DNA of 64,000 nt from Saprospiraceae bacterium (GTDB taxonomy: Bacteria; Bacteroidota; Bacteroidia; Chitinophagales; Saprospiraceae), in NCBI GenBank assembly GCA_020627705.1, contig JAHDGJ010000002.1, positions 208,579 to 272,578 of the forward strand, written 5' to 3'. The notes beneath the pieces were generated by a model. The model saw only the letters and a list, made by a program, of their open reading frames with translations, was not told the DNA's origin and searched no databases. Made by a program: the position numbers and the translations under genes. Positions 1 through 9,560 of the stretch are shown here, piece after piece (positions within the stretch are counted from its first letter, which is position 1; each line of letters begins with the position of its first letter).

Positions 1-1710
1 TCCATGGCGGCATATAGTTTGGGACAGTTGGACAATAGTGATGCTCAAGATGCTTTGACCGCAGCGTTTAGAAACAAAGACACGCTGGATATCAATAACA
101 GTTTTAATGCTAACATTCTAGAAGCAATTGGTAAAATAGGAACGCCAAAAATGTTAAATGCTTTAGCGACCATTACAACCTATAGAAAATCAGACGAACA
201 ACTCTTACTTGGTCAAGCACGAGGGATTTATCGATTTGCGTACAGAGGCGAAACAAGTCCTTCAGCGACCAAGAGAATGGTTGATTTTATTTCCGATTCT
301 GGATTCCCTTCGGAAGTCAGGTTATTGGCTGCGCATTATTTGGCAAGAGCAAAAGACATTGATTTAGAGCCCTTTCAGTTTCAACTGGTCAAACATTTTA
401 CTTCGGATCCAGATCCATTTATTCGAATGGCGATTGCTAAGGCATTGGGTAAAACACAAAACAACGAAATTCACAGCTATCTTATAAATCAGCTTGATCT
501 CGAAAAAGACTACAGAGTTTTAATCAACATCATCAAAGCATTGGAGAGCTATCCATACATTCAATCGGTAGACAGGATACTTAAAATAATTGGAGATAAA
601 AATCCACATGTAGCTCAAAGTGCTGTATCATTTCTAATAAGAAATGGGAATTCTTCTGACGCTACATTTTACAAAACATTGGTGAATGATTCGTTAAGCC
701 ATAAAGTTAATGCCTTGCTTTATGAGGCTGTTTTAAAAAATTTGCCTCATTACTATGTCAATACTCGCAGTAAAATAAAAACAGAAATATTAGAAAAGGT
801 AAAAGACCTTGACCCTTACGATGGAGCATCCTATATCAGAGCATTGGGAGATGAGCCTAATGCTTATATCGAATTAAATAAATTGATTGAAGACGATAAT
901 GAAGCAATTGTCCATACCACTGCAATGGAAGCCCTTTATGGTATTTTAAAGAGCAAGCATTTTATTCCGACGCACAAATCTAGACATTTATTTAAGCGTA
1001 AAGAGATTGCAGATATTATTCTAAATATTACGAAGAAAGGAGATTTAGGGTTGTTGGCCATCATTGGGGATATGATCATTGATGAACAAACCAAATTGGC
1101 AGATATTATTTCGGAGACAAGTTATTTGATTGAAGCAAGAAATAAATTGGAACTGCCCCGAGAAAAAGAAACCTACGATAAACTTCAAAAGGCAATTTCA
1201 ATTTTAAAAGGTGAAGAATTTCAAGAGAAGGGTTTGGCATACAATCATCCGATAGAATGGAGTGTGTTGGAAGGGATAACAGACACGAGTCAATTTGTTT
1301 TTAAAACTTCCAGAGGGAATATTTCATTTTCTCCATTTGTAAAGGAAGCTCCGGGATCTGTTGCAAATTTTTTGAACTTGTCTTTGTCAAATTTTTATGA
1401 TAATAAAAACTTTCATAGAGTTGTTCCAAATTTTGTGATTCAAGGCGGCTGTCCAAGAGGAGATGGATATGGAAGTTTGGATTATAGTATACGAGCAGAA
1501 TTTTCACCTGTATATTACAATGATGAAGGGTATGTAGGGATGGCCTCTGCCGGTCCTCATACAGAAGGGACGCAATTTTTTATAACACATTCTCCAACGC
1601 CCCATTTGGATGGCAGATATACCATCTTTGGAAAAGTAAACGATGGTATGGATATCGTCCATCAGATCCAGCCTGGAGATAAAATTCTTGATGTAATAAT
1701 TTCAAAATAA
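1..1710 (+). CDS. HEAT-repeat protein with C-terminal cyclophilin peptidyl-prolyl isomerase domain (5' partial)
   Basis: The reading frame is open from the first base of the window, so the true start lies upstream; the first ATG is at base 4 (568 codons from there). Residues 1 to about 425 are helical HEAT-like repeats, a protein-binding solenoid. Residues 430-568 (numbered from that ATG) form a cyclophilin domain with the catalytic-loop motif FHRVVP at 470-475 (Arg472 matches the catalytic Arg of human cyclophilin A) and TQFFIT at 523-528. It probably isomerises X-Pro bonds in clients held by the HEAT part. The stop codon shares one base with the gcvT start (TAATG), so the two are likely co-transcribed. 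Domain calls are secure; the client and the cell compartment are unknown because the N-terminus is missing. Confidence 0.85.
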   Translation, partial: SMAAYSLGQLDNSDAQDALTAAFRNKDTLDINNSFNANILEAIGKIGTPKMLNALATITTYRKSDEQLLLGQARGIYRFAYRGETSPSATKRMVDFISDSGFPSEVRLLAAHYLARAKDIDLEPFQFQLVKHFTSDPDPFIRMAIAKALGKTQNNEIHSYLINQLDLEKDYRVLINIIKALESYPYIQSVDRILKIIGDKNPHVAQSAVSFLIRNGNSSDATFYKTLVNDSLSHKVNALLYEAVLKNLPHYYVNTRSKIKTEILEKVKDLDPYDGASYIRALGDEPNAYIELNKLIEDDNEAIVHTTAMEALYGILKSKHFIPTHKSRHLFKRKEIADIILNITKKGDLGLLAIIGDMIIDEQTKLADIISETSYLIEARNKLELPREKETYDKLQKAISILKGEEFQEKGLAYNHPIEWSVLEGITDTSQFVFKTSRGNISFSPFVKEAPGSVANFLNLSLSNFYDNKNFHRVVPNFVIQGGCPRGDGYGSLDYSIRAEFSPVYYNDEGYVGMASAGPHTEGTQFFITHSPTPHLDGRYTIFGKVNDGMDIVHQIQPGDKILDVIISK

Positions 1711-2813
1711 TGCAACGTACTCCTTTATTTCAAAAGCATGTTGATCTTGGCGCCCGTATGGTAGATTTTGCAGGGTTCGAGATGCCAGTCTATTATTCAA
1801 GCATAAGAGAAGAGCATTTGGCCGTAAGAAAAGCTTGTGGAATTTTTGATGTTTCGCACATGGGCGAATTTATAGTCAAAGGTAAGGAGGCATTTGATTT
1901 GGTTCAATCCATAACCAGCAATGATGTTTCGAAGCTCGAAATAGGGGATGCGCAATACTCTTGCTTGCCCAATGATACCGGTGGAATAGTTGATGATTTA
2001 TTGGTGTATCGATTAGACGAAAATCAATGCAGCGAAGGAGAACAAGCATTTATGCTGGTGGTAAATGGAGCAAATATTGTAAAGGATTGGAATTGGATTT
2101 TGGCTAAAAACACCTTTGACACAAGATTGATAAATATATCAGATCAAACGGGATTGTTGGCAGTTCAGGGTCCCGAGACTTTAAACAACTTACAACAACT
2201 TACCGAGGTAAACTTATCTTCAATTCCATATTACAAATTTGTTAAAGGAACTTTTGCCGGTGTCGAAAATGTGATTATTTCGGCTACTGGGTATACAGGC
2301 TCAGGTGGGGTAGAGTTGTATGTTGCTGAGGACAAAGTGGGCCAGGTGTGGGATGCCATTTTGGGATTGTCGAATACGATCGTTCCAGTAGGACTTGGAG
2401 CAAGAGATACCTTGAGATTAGAAATGGGTTTTTGTCTTTATGGAAACGATATAACCGATCAAACTTCTCCGCTGGAAGCTGGATTGGGTTGGATTACCAA
2501 ATTGAAAAACACCCCAAGCTTTTCTTCAAAAGAAATTTTGCTTGAACAGAAAAAGAGAGGACTTAAAAATAGACTTGTTGGCTTTAAAGTTGACGACCGA
2601 AGAGTACCGAGGAACGGCTACGCTATTTTTGATGAAGAAATGAATCAAATTGGTGAAGTAACTTCAGGAACATTAAGTCCGAACTTAGAAATTCCTATCG
2701 GGATGGGTTATGTAAATAAAGTGTTTAGAAAGACTGGAACCAAACTAAAGATTCAAGCTGGGAAACGAATACTCCATGCTGAAGTGTGCAAAGTACCTTT
2801 TATAGAAATTTAG
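1710..2813 (+). CDS. gcvT: Aminomethyltransferase, glycine cleavage system T protein
   Basis: This is full-length GcvT (367 residues). It transfers the methylene group of the aminomethyl-lipoyl H protein to tetrahydrofolate and releases ammonia, in the cytoplasm. The folate-binding N-terminal half carries DVSHMGEF (residues 47-54) and GGIVDDLLVY, where Asp95/Asp96 align with the catalytic Asp of the family. RDTLRLEMG in the C-terminal half is also a family signature. The ATG overlaps the upstream stop by one base (TAATG), so translational coupling is likely. No gcvH or gcvP is present in the window, which is common because gcv genes are often scattered in Bacteroidota. No glycine riboswitch is visible, and there is no room for one. 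Confidence 0.96.
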   Translation: MQRTPLFQKHVDLGARMVDFAGFEMPVYYSSIREEHLAVRKACGIFDVSHMGEFIVKGKEAFDLVQSITSNDVSKLEIGDAQYSCLPNDTGGIVDDLLVYRLDENQCSEGEQAFMLVVNGANIVKDWNWILAKNTFDTRLINISDQTGLLAVQGPETLNNLQQLTEVNLSSIPYYKFVKGTFAGVENVIISATGYTGSGGVELYVAEDKVGQVWDAILGLSNTIVPVGLGARDTLRLEMGFCLYGNDITDQTSPLEAGLGWITKLKNTPSFSSKEILLEQKKRGLKNRLVGFKVDDRRVPRNGYAIFDEEMNQIGEVTSGTLSPNLEIPIGMGYVNKVFRKTGTKLKIQAGKRILHAEVCKVPFIEI

Positions 2814-2875
2814 TTTTAACAATTATTTTAAAACATTTCTAGACCTCATGCATTCTAAGTTTAAGTTTACGTAAC

Positions 2876-3376
2876 ATGGAATACAACAATGCAAGAGATA
2901 AATTTATTTCCAGCTGGGGAGAATTCGCAGTAAACTGGGGCATTACAAAGACAATGGGCCAAATTCATGCCTTGCTTTTATTAGCTCCAAGGGCCATGTG
3001 TGCGGATGAAGTAATGCAAGATTTAGAAGTTTCTAGAGGAAATGCAAACATGAATATCAAGGCATTGGTTGATTGGGGATTAATTCACAAGGTTCAAGTA
3101 AAAGGTGATCGCAAGGATTACTATATCGCCGACAAAGATTTTTGGTCCATATTCAAAAAAATAATTGTTCAACGTAAACGTAAGGAGCTGGATCCTATGG
3201 TCTCTTTAATGCAAGAACTTTCGCATGTTGATGGCGTTTGCAACGAATCAAAAGAGTTTTGTAAAATTGTTCAAGAACTTTCACTTTTCTCTGGTCGAGC
3301 TGATGCAGCTCTGAGTAATATGATCGAATCCAAAAACAATTGGCTTTTAGGTGCTTACATGAAAATGGTAAGATAG
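2876..3376 (+). CDS. GbsR/MarR-family winged-helix transcriptional regulator
   Basis: A 166-residue protein resembling the GbsR branch of MarR regulators. The N-terminal segment WGEFAVNWGITKTMGQIHALL begins the winged-helix domain, followed by a recognition-helix region around SRGNANMNIKALVDWGL and a wing KGDRKDYYIA. The C-terminal part is helical and probably mediates dimerisation. It is a cytoplasmic DNA-binding protein. GbsR in Bacillus senses choline and represses glycine-betaine genes, but no such genes are nearby, so the ligand is unknown. It stands alone, 62 bases after gcvT and 48 bases before the next gene. Confidence 0.8.
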   Translation: MEYNNARDKFISSWGEFAVNWGITKTMGQIHALLLLAPRAMCADEVMQDLEVSRGNANMNIKALVDWGLIHKVQVKGDRKDYYIADKDFWSIFKKIIVQRKRKELDPMVSLMQELSHVDGVCNESKEFCKIVQELSLFSGRADAALSNMIESKNNWLLGAYMKMVR

Positions 3377-3424
3377 ATTGGTTTTTGGCACTTTTTTCGC
3401 CACTTTTGAGCGAGACCGATTCGT

Positions 3425-4531
3425 ATGAAAATTTTTCCATTCCAAGCGATATATCCGCAATTCAACTTGGTAGCTTCGACTGATTCATTTATAAAGTCCG
3501 TTAAGCATCAATTTAACAAGTATAAAGAGACAGGATTTTTTGAAAAATCTTCAAAAGAAGCCTTGTATGTACATGAGATTATAAAGGATGGAAGGACGTA
3601 TAGGGGGATCATTGCCTCTGTATCTCTTCAAGACTACCTAGACGAAAACATCTTGATTCACGAAAAAACAATAGCCGCCAAAAGACAAATCACCATGGAA
3701 TTGATCATAAATCGAGAAGCGGTGATCAAACCGATTCTTGTTGCTTACGATAAATCAAATGCGATTGATTCGGTGATTAAAAAAGTGGTAAGTGCTTCTA
3801 AGCCGATGTATTCAACAGTTTTTGAAGAGAGCAAAATACGACATAATTTTTATCAAATTGATGAGCCCAAAATAATCGAAAAAATATGCCTTCAATTTGA
3901 AAAGGTTAAAACCAGTTATCTTGCTGATGGTCACCACAGAAGGGCAGTCGTTTTAGATCTTTTAAAAAACGAGCAGATTGGCAAAAAAAATAGCAAACGA
4001 AAATCTTTGCTGACTGCCTTTTTTCCTTTTTCAGATTTAGATATCCACGACTTTAATCGAATAGTTGATGTTTTTGATGTTATGAGTCCGGTGAATTTTA
4101 TCATTGAGCTTACCAAGTTTTTTAAAATCAAAAATTTAAAAGGCCCCAAAAAGCCGAAACAAAAATTTGTCATTACCGCTTATCTAAATGGAGAGTGGTT
4201 AGAATTGAAGTGGAAGAAAAGTATCCTAAATAAATTTAAAGATCAAAAAGTGCTACTGGATGCTCAATTATTGGACACGTTTGTTTTCGAAAAGCTTTTG
4301 AACATAGAAGATGTAAGACAAACACAACGCATAAAATATGTCGAAGGGATTAAGCCATTGGAAGTAGTTAAAAATATGGTCAACGCAGACTTTAAAAAGA
4401 TTGCCTTTTTTATTTCCCCAGTGGATCAAGAGGAACTCAAGCACGTAGCACGACAAGGTAAAAGCATGCCTCCAAAAAGTACTTGGTTTGAACCCAGATT
4501 AAAAAACGGACTCATTGGAGAAGAATTTTAA
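3425..4531 (+). CDS. DUF1015 family protein
   Basis: A 368-residue cytoplasmic protein recognised as DUF1015 by the family hallmark ADGHHR (residues 167-172), preceded by the central TSYL segment and followed by a C-terminal FISPV region typical of the family. DUF1015 has no established reaction. Homologues often sit beside serine-biosynthesis genes (serA, serC), but here the neighbours are a GbsR-like regulator and an amidohydrolase. The gene ends one base before the preferred start of the next gene, suggesting co-transcription. There is no signal peptide or membrane segment. Confidence 0.8.
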   Translation: MKIFPFQAIYPQFNLVASTDSFIKSVKHQFNKYKETGFFEKSSKEALYVHEIIKDGRTYRGIIASVSLQDYLDENILIHEKTIAAKRQITMELIINREAVIKPILVAYDKSNAIDSVIKKVVSASKPMYSTVFEESKIRHNFYQIDEPKIIEKICLQFEKVKTSYLADGHHRRAVVLDLLKNEQIGKKNSKRKSLLTAFFPFSDLDIHDFNRIVDVFDVMSPVNFIIELTKFFKIKNLKGPKKPKQKFVITAYLNGEWLELKWKKSILNKFKDQKVLLDAQLLDTFVFEKLLNIEDVRQTQRIKYVEGIKPLEVVKNMVNADFKKIAFFISPVDQEELKHVARQGKSMPPKSTWFEPRLKNGLIGEEF

Positions 4532-4532
4532 T

Positions 4533-5711
4533 ATGAAAAAATATTCAGCTGATCTCATCTTTCCAATTGCCAGTGATCCCATCCAAAACGGTGTTGTTAT
4601 TGTAAGTGACAAGGGTCAGATTTTGGATATTGGTGATTCATCTAGAATACCTTCTGAAGGTTCCCAAAAGATTGAGGGTGCCCTAATTCCTGGATTTGTA
4701 AATACGCATTGTCACTTAGAGTTATCGCATATGAAGGGACTGATGAAGACTGGTACAGGACTCATTTCCTTTATTGATTCTGTAGTGAAGTTTAGAGATT
4801 TCCCTCAAGAAGAAATCATGGACGCTATTGCTAAGGGTGATCAAGAAATGTGGGACAATGGAATTGTAGCTGTTGGAGATATTTCTAATAAAATTGATAC
4901 GGCCCAAGTCAAATCACAAAGCAACATTGATTACTACACATTTGTAGAAATGTTTGATTTTATGCAGGCAGGAAATTTGCAGCCAACCATTGATCAATAT
5001 AAACCTGTATATGAGGGGCAATCAGTGAGCGGGAATAATAAAAAGTCTTACGTTCCGCATGCTCCGTATTCTGTTGGGAAAGAATTGTTTCAATTTATAA
5101 GAGAACACAACCTACCAAACAGCACCATCAGCATACATAATCAAGAGACTCCAAGTGAAAACGAATTGTTCCAAAAAGGTAGTGGAAGCTTCTATGATTT
5201 TTACAAAGGCTTTGGAATGGAGTTGCCAATGAAAGCAATAGGCAAATCTGCCATTCATTACGCATTAGAAAACATGGATCCTTCTCAACGGACTCTTTTT
5301 GTACACAATACTTTGACTACAAAAGATGATGTATTGGCTGCGCAAGCTTGGAGTAAAGATGTCTTTTTTGCCACCTGTGCAAATGCCAATCTCTACATAG
5401 AAAACAAATTGCCCAATTATCAGATGTTTGTGGATACCAATGCAGCAATGACAATTGGTACCGATAGTTTAAGTTCTAATTGGCAGCTTTCAGTTTGGGA
5501 AGAAATTAAAACGATTCATCGATTTAATAGCTTTTTACCACTTGCGACATTGCTCCAATGGGCAACTCTTAATGGAGCAAAGGCTTTGGGATATGAAAAT
5601 AACATTGGGTCTTTAGAAATAGGTAAATCTCCCGGAGTGTTAGCACTTCTTGGATTAACCAGTTTAGAACCAGAAAGTCTGGAAAACATTTCTGTCAAAC
5701 GATTGTTCTAA
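4533..5711 (+). CDS. Amidohydrolase family metal-dependent deaminase/hydrolase
   Basis: This is a 392-residue TIM-barrel amidohydrolase of the chlorohydrolase/cytosine-deaminase branch. Visible metal ligands are His59 and His61 in NTHCHLE, a later His in HNQETPSEN, the HNT segment, and the C-terminal Asp in GTDSLSSN. The ATG at 4533 is preferred over a TTG at 4515 because GGAGAAG lies 9 bases upstream and the residue series MKKYSADLIF is the usual N-terminus. It follows the DUF1015 stop by one base. The substrate cannot be told from sequence. A 6-aminodeoxyfutalosine- or guanine-type deaminase is possible, but no menaquinone genes are nearby. Confidence 0.85.
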   Translation: MKKYSADLIFPIASDPIQNGVVIVSDKGQILDIGDSSRIPSEGSQKIEGALIPGFVNTHCHLELSHMKGLMKTGTGLISFIDSVVKFRDFPQEEIMDAIAKGDQEMWDNGIVAVGDISNKIDTAQVKSQSNIDYYTFVEMFDFMQAGNLQPTIDQYKPVYEGQSVSGNNKKSYVPHAPYSVGKELFQFIREHNLPNSTISIHNQETPSENELFQKGSGSFYDFYKGFGMELPMKAIGKSAIHYALENMDPSQRTLFVHNTLTTKDDVLAAQAWSKDVFFATCANANLYIENKLPNYQMFVDTNAAMTIGTDSLSSNWQLSVWEEIKTIHRFNSFLPLATLLQWATLNGAKALGYENNIGSLEIGKSPGVLALLGLTSLEPESLENISVKRLF

Positions 5712-5715
5712 GCCT

Positions 5716-5889
5716 TTAGGCGTTCAAGTTTATTTTCTTCCTGTACTCACTTTGAGCATAACTAAAAAGTAAAATTGAGCCTAAAATAGCCTTCAATATA
5801 GTGTCTTCGTCAAAGGAACGGCTGAGTATATTATGAGCCACTGCTCCAAAGCAAAATGCGCCCATAAATAACTGTAGTTTGGATAACAT
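5716..5889 (-). CDS. Small membrane protein, 57 residues
   Basis: The 311-base gap between the amidohydrolase and the next gene holds a complete ATG-to-TAA frame on the reverse strand. The product starts MLSKLQLFMGAFCFGAVAHN and has two short hydrophobic stretches (about residues 6-21 and 31-45) separated by a polar SRSFDEDT turn, ending in a Lys-rich tail. This fits a small two-helix inner-membrane hairpin protein. I do not recognise a family. Its stop lies only 5 bases from the stop of the convergent amidohydrolase gene, so it fills the gap neatly. It has no clear ribosome binding site, which is usual here. The gene call is inference from composition and fit. Confidence 0.5.
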   Translation of the reverse strand: MLSKLQLFMGAFCFGAVAHNILSRSFDEDTILKAILGSILLFSYAQSEYRKKINLNA

Positions 5890-6022
5890 ATATTCAAGTT
5901 AACATCAAAACTTTAGGAAGAAGAAGTCTTTCGACTAGTGTTTAGATTAACTGGATAAATAGTGTAAAGCGGACTTATGTTTAAGGTTAGAAATCTTAAT
6001 TTCAGAGCTCCAAATCTAAAGA

Positions 6023-9000
6023 ATGAAGTACAAAATTATTTTACTATTGGTTATAGCTTGCTTTTTACATAGCTGTCAAAAAGAAAGCAGTTCGATGCGT
6101 CCTAAGAAAATGTCGAAGCAGGAAGAAATTGATAAAATGGCTAAGGATCAATTTCAAATGATGCGAAATCCATTTACCAATACTGTGAATCAAAAGGAAA
6201 TAAACACCATAGCAAAAAACATTGCTGATGGGCAGTACAGAACGGCTCAGGCCTTAGATTGGGAAGAAAGAGGTCCTGATAATTTTGGTGGCCGTACCAG
6301 AGCGATCGCTTTTGATCCAAAGGATGCATCAGGGAATACCATATGGGCAGGTGGCATTGCAGGAGGACTGTGGAAATGCACCAATGCGTTTTCGGATAAC
6401 TATGAGTGGGAGTCTATAGAGGCATATCAAGGAAATGTAGCTATTTCTAAGATTGTTTTTGATCCGTCAGATGCTGATATAATTTATATCGGAACCGGTG
6501 AAGGCTGGTTTAATGCAGACGCATTTGTAGGAGATGGGATTTATCGAAGTCTTGATGGTGGCAAGAGTTTTTCAAAACTATCATCAACCGACGATTTTAC
6601 ATTTAGATATATACAAGACATAGTGGTTTTGGATGATCGGCTTTTTGCTTGTACTAGAGATGGTGGCGTGCAAATGTCTTTTGATAGAGGAGAGACTTGG
6701 GTTAAATCTCTAGGTAATGGACAATTCGGGTTTTCGGACAGGTCTACAAGTATTGATGTAGGTGCCGACGGAACATTGATCGCAAGTATGGGGTTTGGCG
6801 GAAGCCAAGATGGCTTATATAAATCGGTGGACAAAGGGGAAACTTGGGAATACCTCGAACTTCCAGGAGGAGGTGCACGGCGCATAGAGATGGCCATTGC
6901 TCCAAGCAATCCTAAAGTAATGTATGCTCTAAAAGAGAATCCTGGAACCAATGGGGTTGAAGAAATTTTAAAAACAGAGAATGGTGGAATTAGTTGGGAA
7001 ATTTTGATCGCTCCGAAGTACATAGAAAATAATGGAAATTTTGGAAACAGAAGTTTTGCGAGGGGACAGGCTTGGTATGATTTGTTTATTACCATTGACC
7101 CAACGAATGAGAATAGAATTTTTATAGGAGGAGTTGATGTTTATCTTTCTGAAGATGGTGGAGATTCTTGGGATATAATTTCTCATTGGTTTGGTGGTCA
7201 TGGATTACAATTTGTACATGCAGATCAACATGCCATTGATTATTTAGATGACGCTGGAGATAAATTGGTATTATCCAATGATGGAGGTGTTTATCTTATT
7301 GAAAATGCAAAGAATAGTTTGCCAACCATTCAATGGAAGAATTTCGGTTATAACACCATACAGTTTTATGCTTGTGCTTTGCACCCGACAGATGAAAATT
7401 GGTTTTTGGGAGGTACTCAAGACAATGGGTCACATCTGTTCCGGACCGAAGGGATAAATTCTACGGATCGAGTGACTGGTGGAGATGGCGCATATTGCCA
7501 TATCGATAGAGACAACCCCAACATCCAAATCAGTTCCTTTCAAAACCATGGATATAATGTAACGCTTGATGCATGGAATTCTAGAGATTTTTATGGAATG
7601 CCACCACATACGGAAGCCTTTTTTATCAACCCTACGGATTATGATGATGTCTTTGATCGCTTGCTTGTAAGTACCAATCCAGGTGAAATTCACATCCTTA
7701 ATGTTCAAACAGGAGGATTGGATTCACTAAATATTAGTGGTTTGGCGGATGCTCGAGTTTCTGCTATAAAAGCACATCCTACAGATCCTACCAAAATATA
7801 TATAGGGTCTGAGATTGGCAAAGTCGTGCGTATAGATTCCTTGTTCCAAGGGAGTCCTTCTTTTACTACGCTTACTCAGGTGTCAGGATTTGTTAGAAAT
7901 ATTGATGTTGACCTAAATGATCCGAATAAACTATTATTCACGGTATCAAATCAAAACTTACCGTCAATTTTTGTCAGTAATGATGATGGAGCAACTTGGA
8001 TTGATCAAAGTGGAGATTTGCCGGGTATGCCCAAGCGTTGGGCTATGTTTAATCCATTAAATTCTGAATCGATCATTTTTGGAACGGAGTTGGGAATATG
8101 GACGACCAATGCCTTACTTGGTGATGATACACAATGGACTTTTAACAGCAGTAATATGCCAGTAACGCGAGTGGATATGATTGACATTCGACCGAGCGAT
8201 AACACGATACTTGCTGCAACCCACGGACGAGGTATGTATACTGCAAAGCTTTGCACGGCTGCAATGGACAATGATGGAGATGGATTTTCGTGTGACGAAG
8301 ATTGTAATGATTTCGATGCACAAGTAAATCTCGACGCCCAAGAAATACCTTATAACGGCATTGACGATGATTGTAATCCTGATACCCCTGATGACGACAT
8401 TGATGGAGATGGATTTGCCTTAGCGTTTGATTGTGATGATACAAATGCACTTATTAATCCGGATGCGCAAGAAATATTAAATAATGGCATTGATGAGGAT
8501 TGCGATGGGAGTGATACAGAGGACGATTGTAATTCCTTTCAAAATGGCCCATGGAATGTCATTATAAGCGCGGGAGATTGTATGAATGGTCCTGCTGAAA
8601 CAGAGTGGCAAATTTGGTCAAATGAAGCCTATGTTATTGGAGATATGGTTGATGGCATAAAGTACTACTTTGACTTTTGTCAAGGATTTGATTCGAGTGT
8701 TTTTATGCCCAGTGTGAATGTTTATCGCTATAACAGTGCTAACGATGAATTGGGTCCAGCAATTGGGAGTTCAACAGATTGTAGAACAGAGTTTTTGTAC
8801 AATGAAGATTCCTCTTATCCTGAGGTAATTGTCATAATTTATGACCTTGAGGATTGTAATGGATCCTCGATAACTTCTGGTAATGGGGCATTAAATTTTG
8901 GTTGTCTAAGCTCGGGAATTGATATAGACGGAGATGGGTTTACTGATGAAATTGATTGTGATGATAATGACCCTGGGGTAAATCCAGGTGCAGAAGAAAT

Positions 9001-9559
9001 TTATTACAATGGTATTGATGATGATTGTAGTGGCGAAACAGTAGATGATGATCAAGATGGAGATGGTTGGTCTTTAGCAGATGACTGTGATGACGAAAAC
9101 CCAGATATCAGTCCAGATCAAATTGAGATCTTTTTTAATGGGATTGATGACGATTGTAATCCAGAAACCTTAGATAATGATCTTGATGGAGACGGATATG
9201 GTTTAGATGAAGACTGTGATGAAACAAATCCTGACATAAATCCAGGGGCGTTTGATATACCTGGCAATGGTATTGATGAAAATTGCGATGGTGTGGATGG
9301 AGTAAGCAGCACGCAAGATTTGGATGGTTATGTGGTAAATATATTTCCTAATCCAACTACTGGAGTGGTTAACATAAAATCAAGTGCAGATATTCAATTT
9401 GTTTGTGAAGTTTATACGCAACAAGGCAGACTTGTAAAAACAGTTAGGAATAAGAAAAAATTTGATTTAGCTCAATTTACTAACGGAACGTATATTATTA
9501 AACTGCGTAATGTCCGAACAGGCAACTTTGTTGTTGAGCAGATCTTATTGATAAAATAA
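6023..9559 (+). CDS. Secreted BNR/sortilin-type propeller protein with MopE metal-binding repeats and T9SS sorting domain
   Basis: A 1178-residue exported protein. Residues 1-18 form a signal with a lipobox (LHSC, Cys18). Residues about 75-740 contain many BNR/VPS10-like blades with S-x-D-x-G-x-(S/T)-W motifs, for example SLDGGKSF, SFDRGETW, SVDKGETW and SNDDGATW. Residues 749-835 hold two MopE/pfam11617-type repeats (DxDGDGF..DCDD..NP..NGIDDDC). A cysteine-containing insert of about 130 residues follows, then three more repeats at 967-1093. The last 78 residues are a type A T9SS sorting domain (NIFPNPTTG, then GTYIIKL, ending LLIK). The protein is probably displayed on the cell surface; the Asp-rich repeats should bind calcium or another metal. 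The enzymatic role, if any, is unknown. A lipobox together with a T9SS tail is unusual. Confidence 0.88.
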   Translation: MKYKIILLLVIACFLHSCQKESSSMRPKKMSKQEEIDKMAKDQFQMMRNPFTNTVNQKEINTIAKNIADGQYRTAQALDWEERGPDNFGGRTRAIAFDPKDASGNTIWAGGIAGGLWKCTNAFSDNYEWESIEAYQGNVAISKIVFDPSDADIIYIGTGEGWFNADAFVGDGIYRSLDGGKSFSKLSSTDDFTFRYIQDIVVLDDRLFACTRDGGVQMSFDRGETWVKSLGNGQFGFSDRSTSIDVGADGTLIASMGFGGSQDGLYKSVDKGETWEYLELPGGGARRIEMAIAPSNPKVMYALKENPGTNGVEEILKTENGGISWEILIAPKYIENNGNFGNRSFARGQAWYDLFITIDPTNENRIFIGGVDVYLSEDGGDSWDIISHWFGGHGLQFVHADQHAIDYLDDAGDKLVLSNDGGVYLIENAKNSLPTIQWKNFGYNTIQFYACALHPTDENWFLGGTQDNGSHLFRTEGINSTDRVTGGDGAYCHIDRDNPNIQISSFQNHGYNVTLDAWNSRDFYGMPPHTEAFFINPTDYDDVFDRLLVSTNPGEIHILNVQTGGLDSLNISGLADARVSAIKAHPTDPTKIYIGSEIGKVVRIDSLFQGSPSFTTLTQVSGFVRNIDVDLNDPNKLLFTVSNQNLPSIFVSNDDGATWIDQSGDLPGMPKRWAMFNPLNSESIIFGTELGIWTTNALLGDDTQWTFNSSNMPVTRVDMIDIRPSDNTILAATHGRGMYTAKLCTAAMDNDGDGFSCDEDCNDFDAQVNLDAQEIPYNGIDDDCNPDTPDDDIDGDGFALAFDCDDTNALINPDAQEILNNGIDEDCDGSDTEDDCNSFQNGPWNVIISAGDCMNGPAETEWQIWSNEAYVIGDMVDGIKYYFDFCQGFDSSVFMPSVNVYRYNSANDELGPAIGSSTDCRTEFLYNEDSSYPEVIVIIYDLEDCNGSSITSGNGALNFGCLSSGIDIDGDGFTDEIDCDDNDPGVNPGAEEIYYNGIDDDCSGETVDDDQDGDGWSLADDCDDENPDISPDQIEIFFNGIDDDCNPETLDNDLDGDGYGLDEDCDETNPDINPGAFDIPGNGIDENCDGVDGVSSTQDLDGYVVNIFPNPTTGVVNIKSSADIQFVCEVYTQQGRLVKTVRNKKKFDLAQFTNGTYIIKLRNVRTGNFVVEQILLIK

Positions 9560-9560
9560 T

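Noticed and set aside
1690..1720. Glycine riboswitch before gcvT
   Set aside because: The gene starts inside the upstream stop; there is no leader and no aptamer sequence.
6541..7095. Open frame of 184 codons on the reverse strand inside the BNR-propeller gene
   Set aside because: It lies opposite a well-supported coding region with repeats, has a biased Ser/Pro composition from antisense, and has no domain pattern.
8267..9300. Repeats that might be a CRISPR array
   Set aside because: The units are in-frame protein repeats of about 120 bases encoding Asp-rich metal-binding motifs, with no constant repeat and no cas genes.
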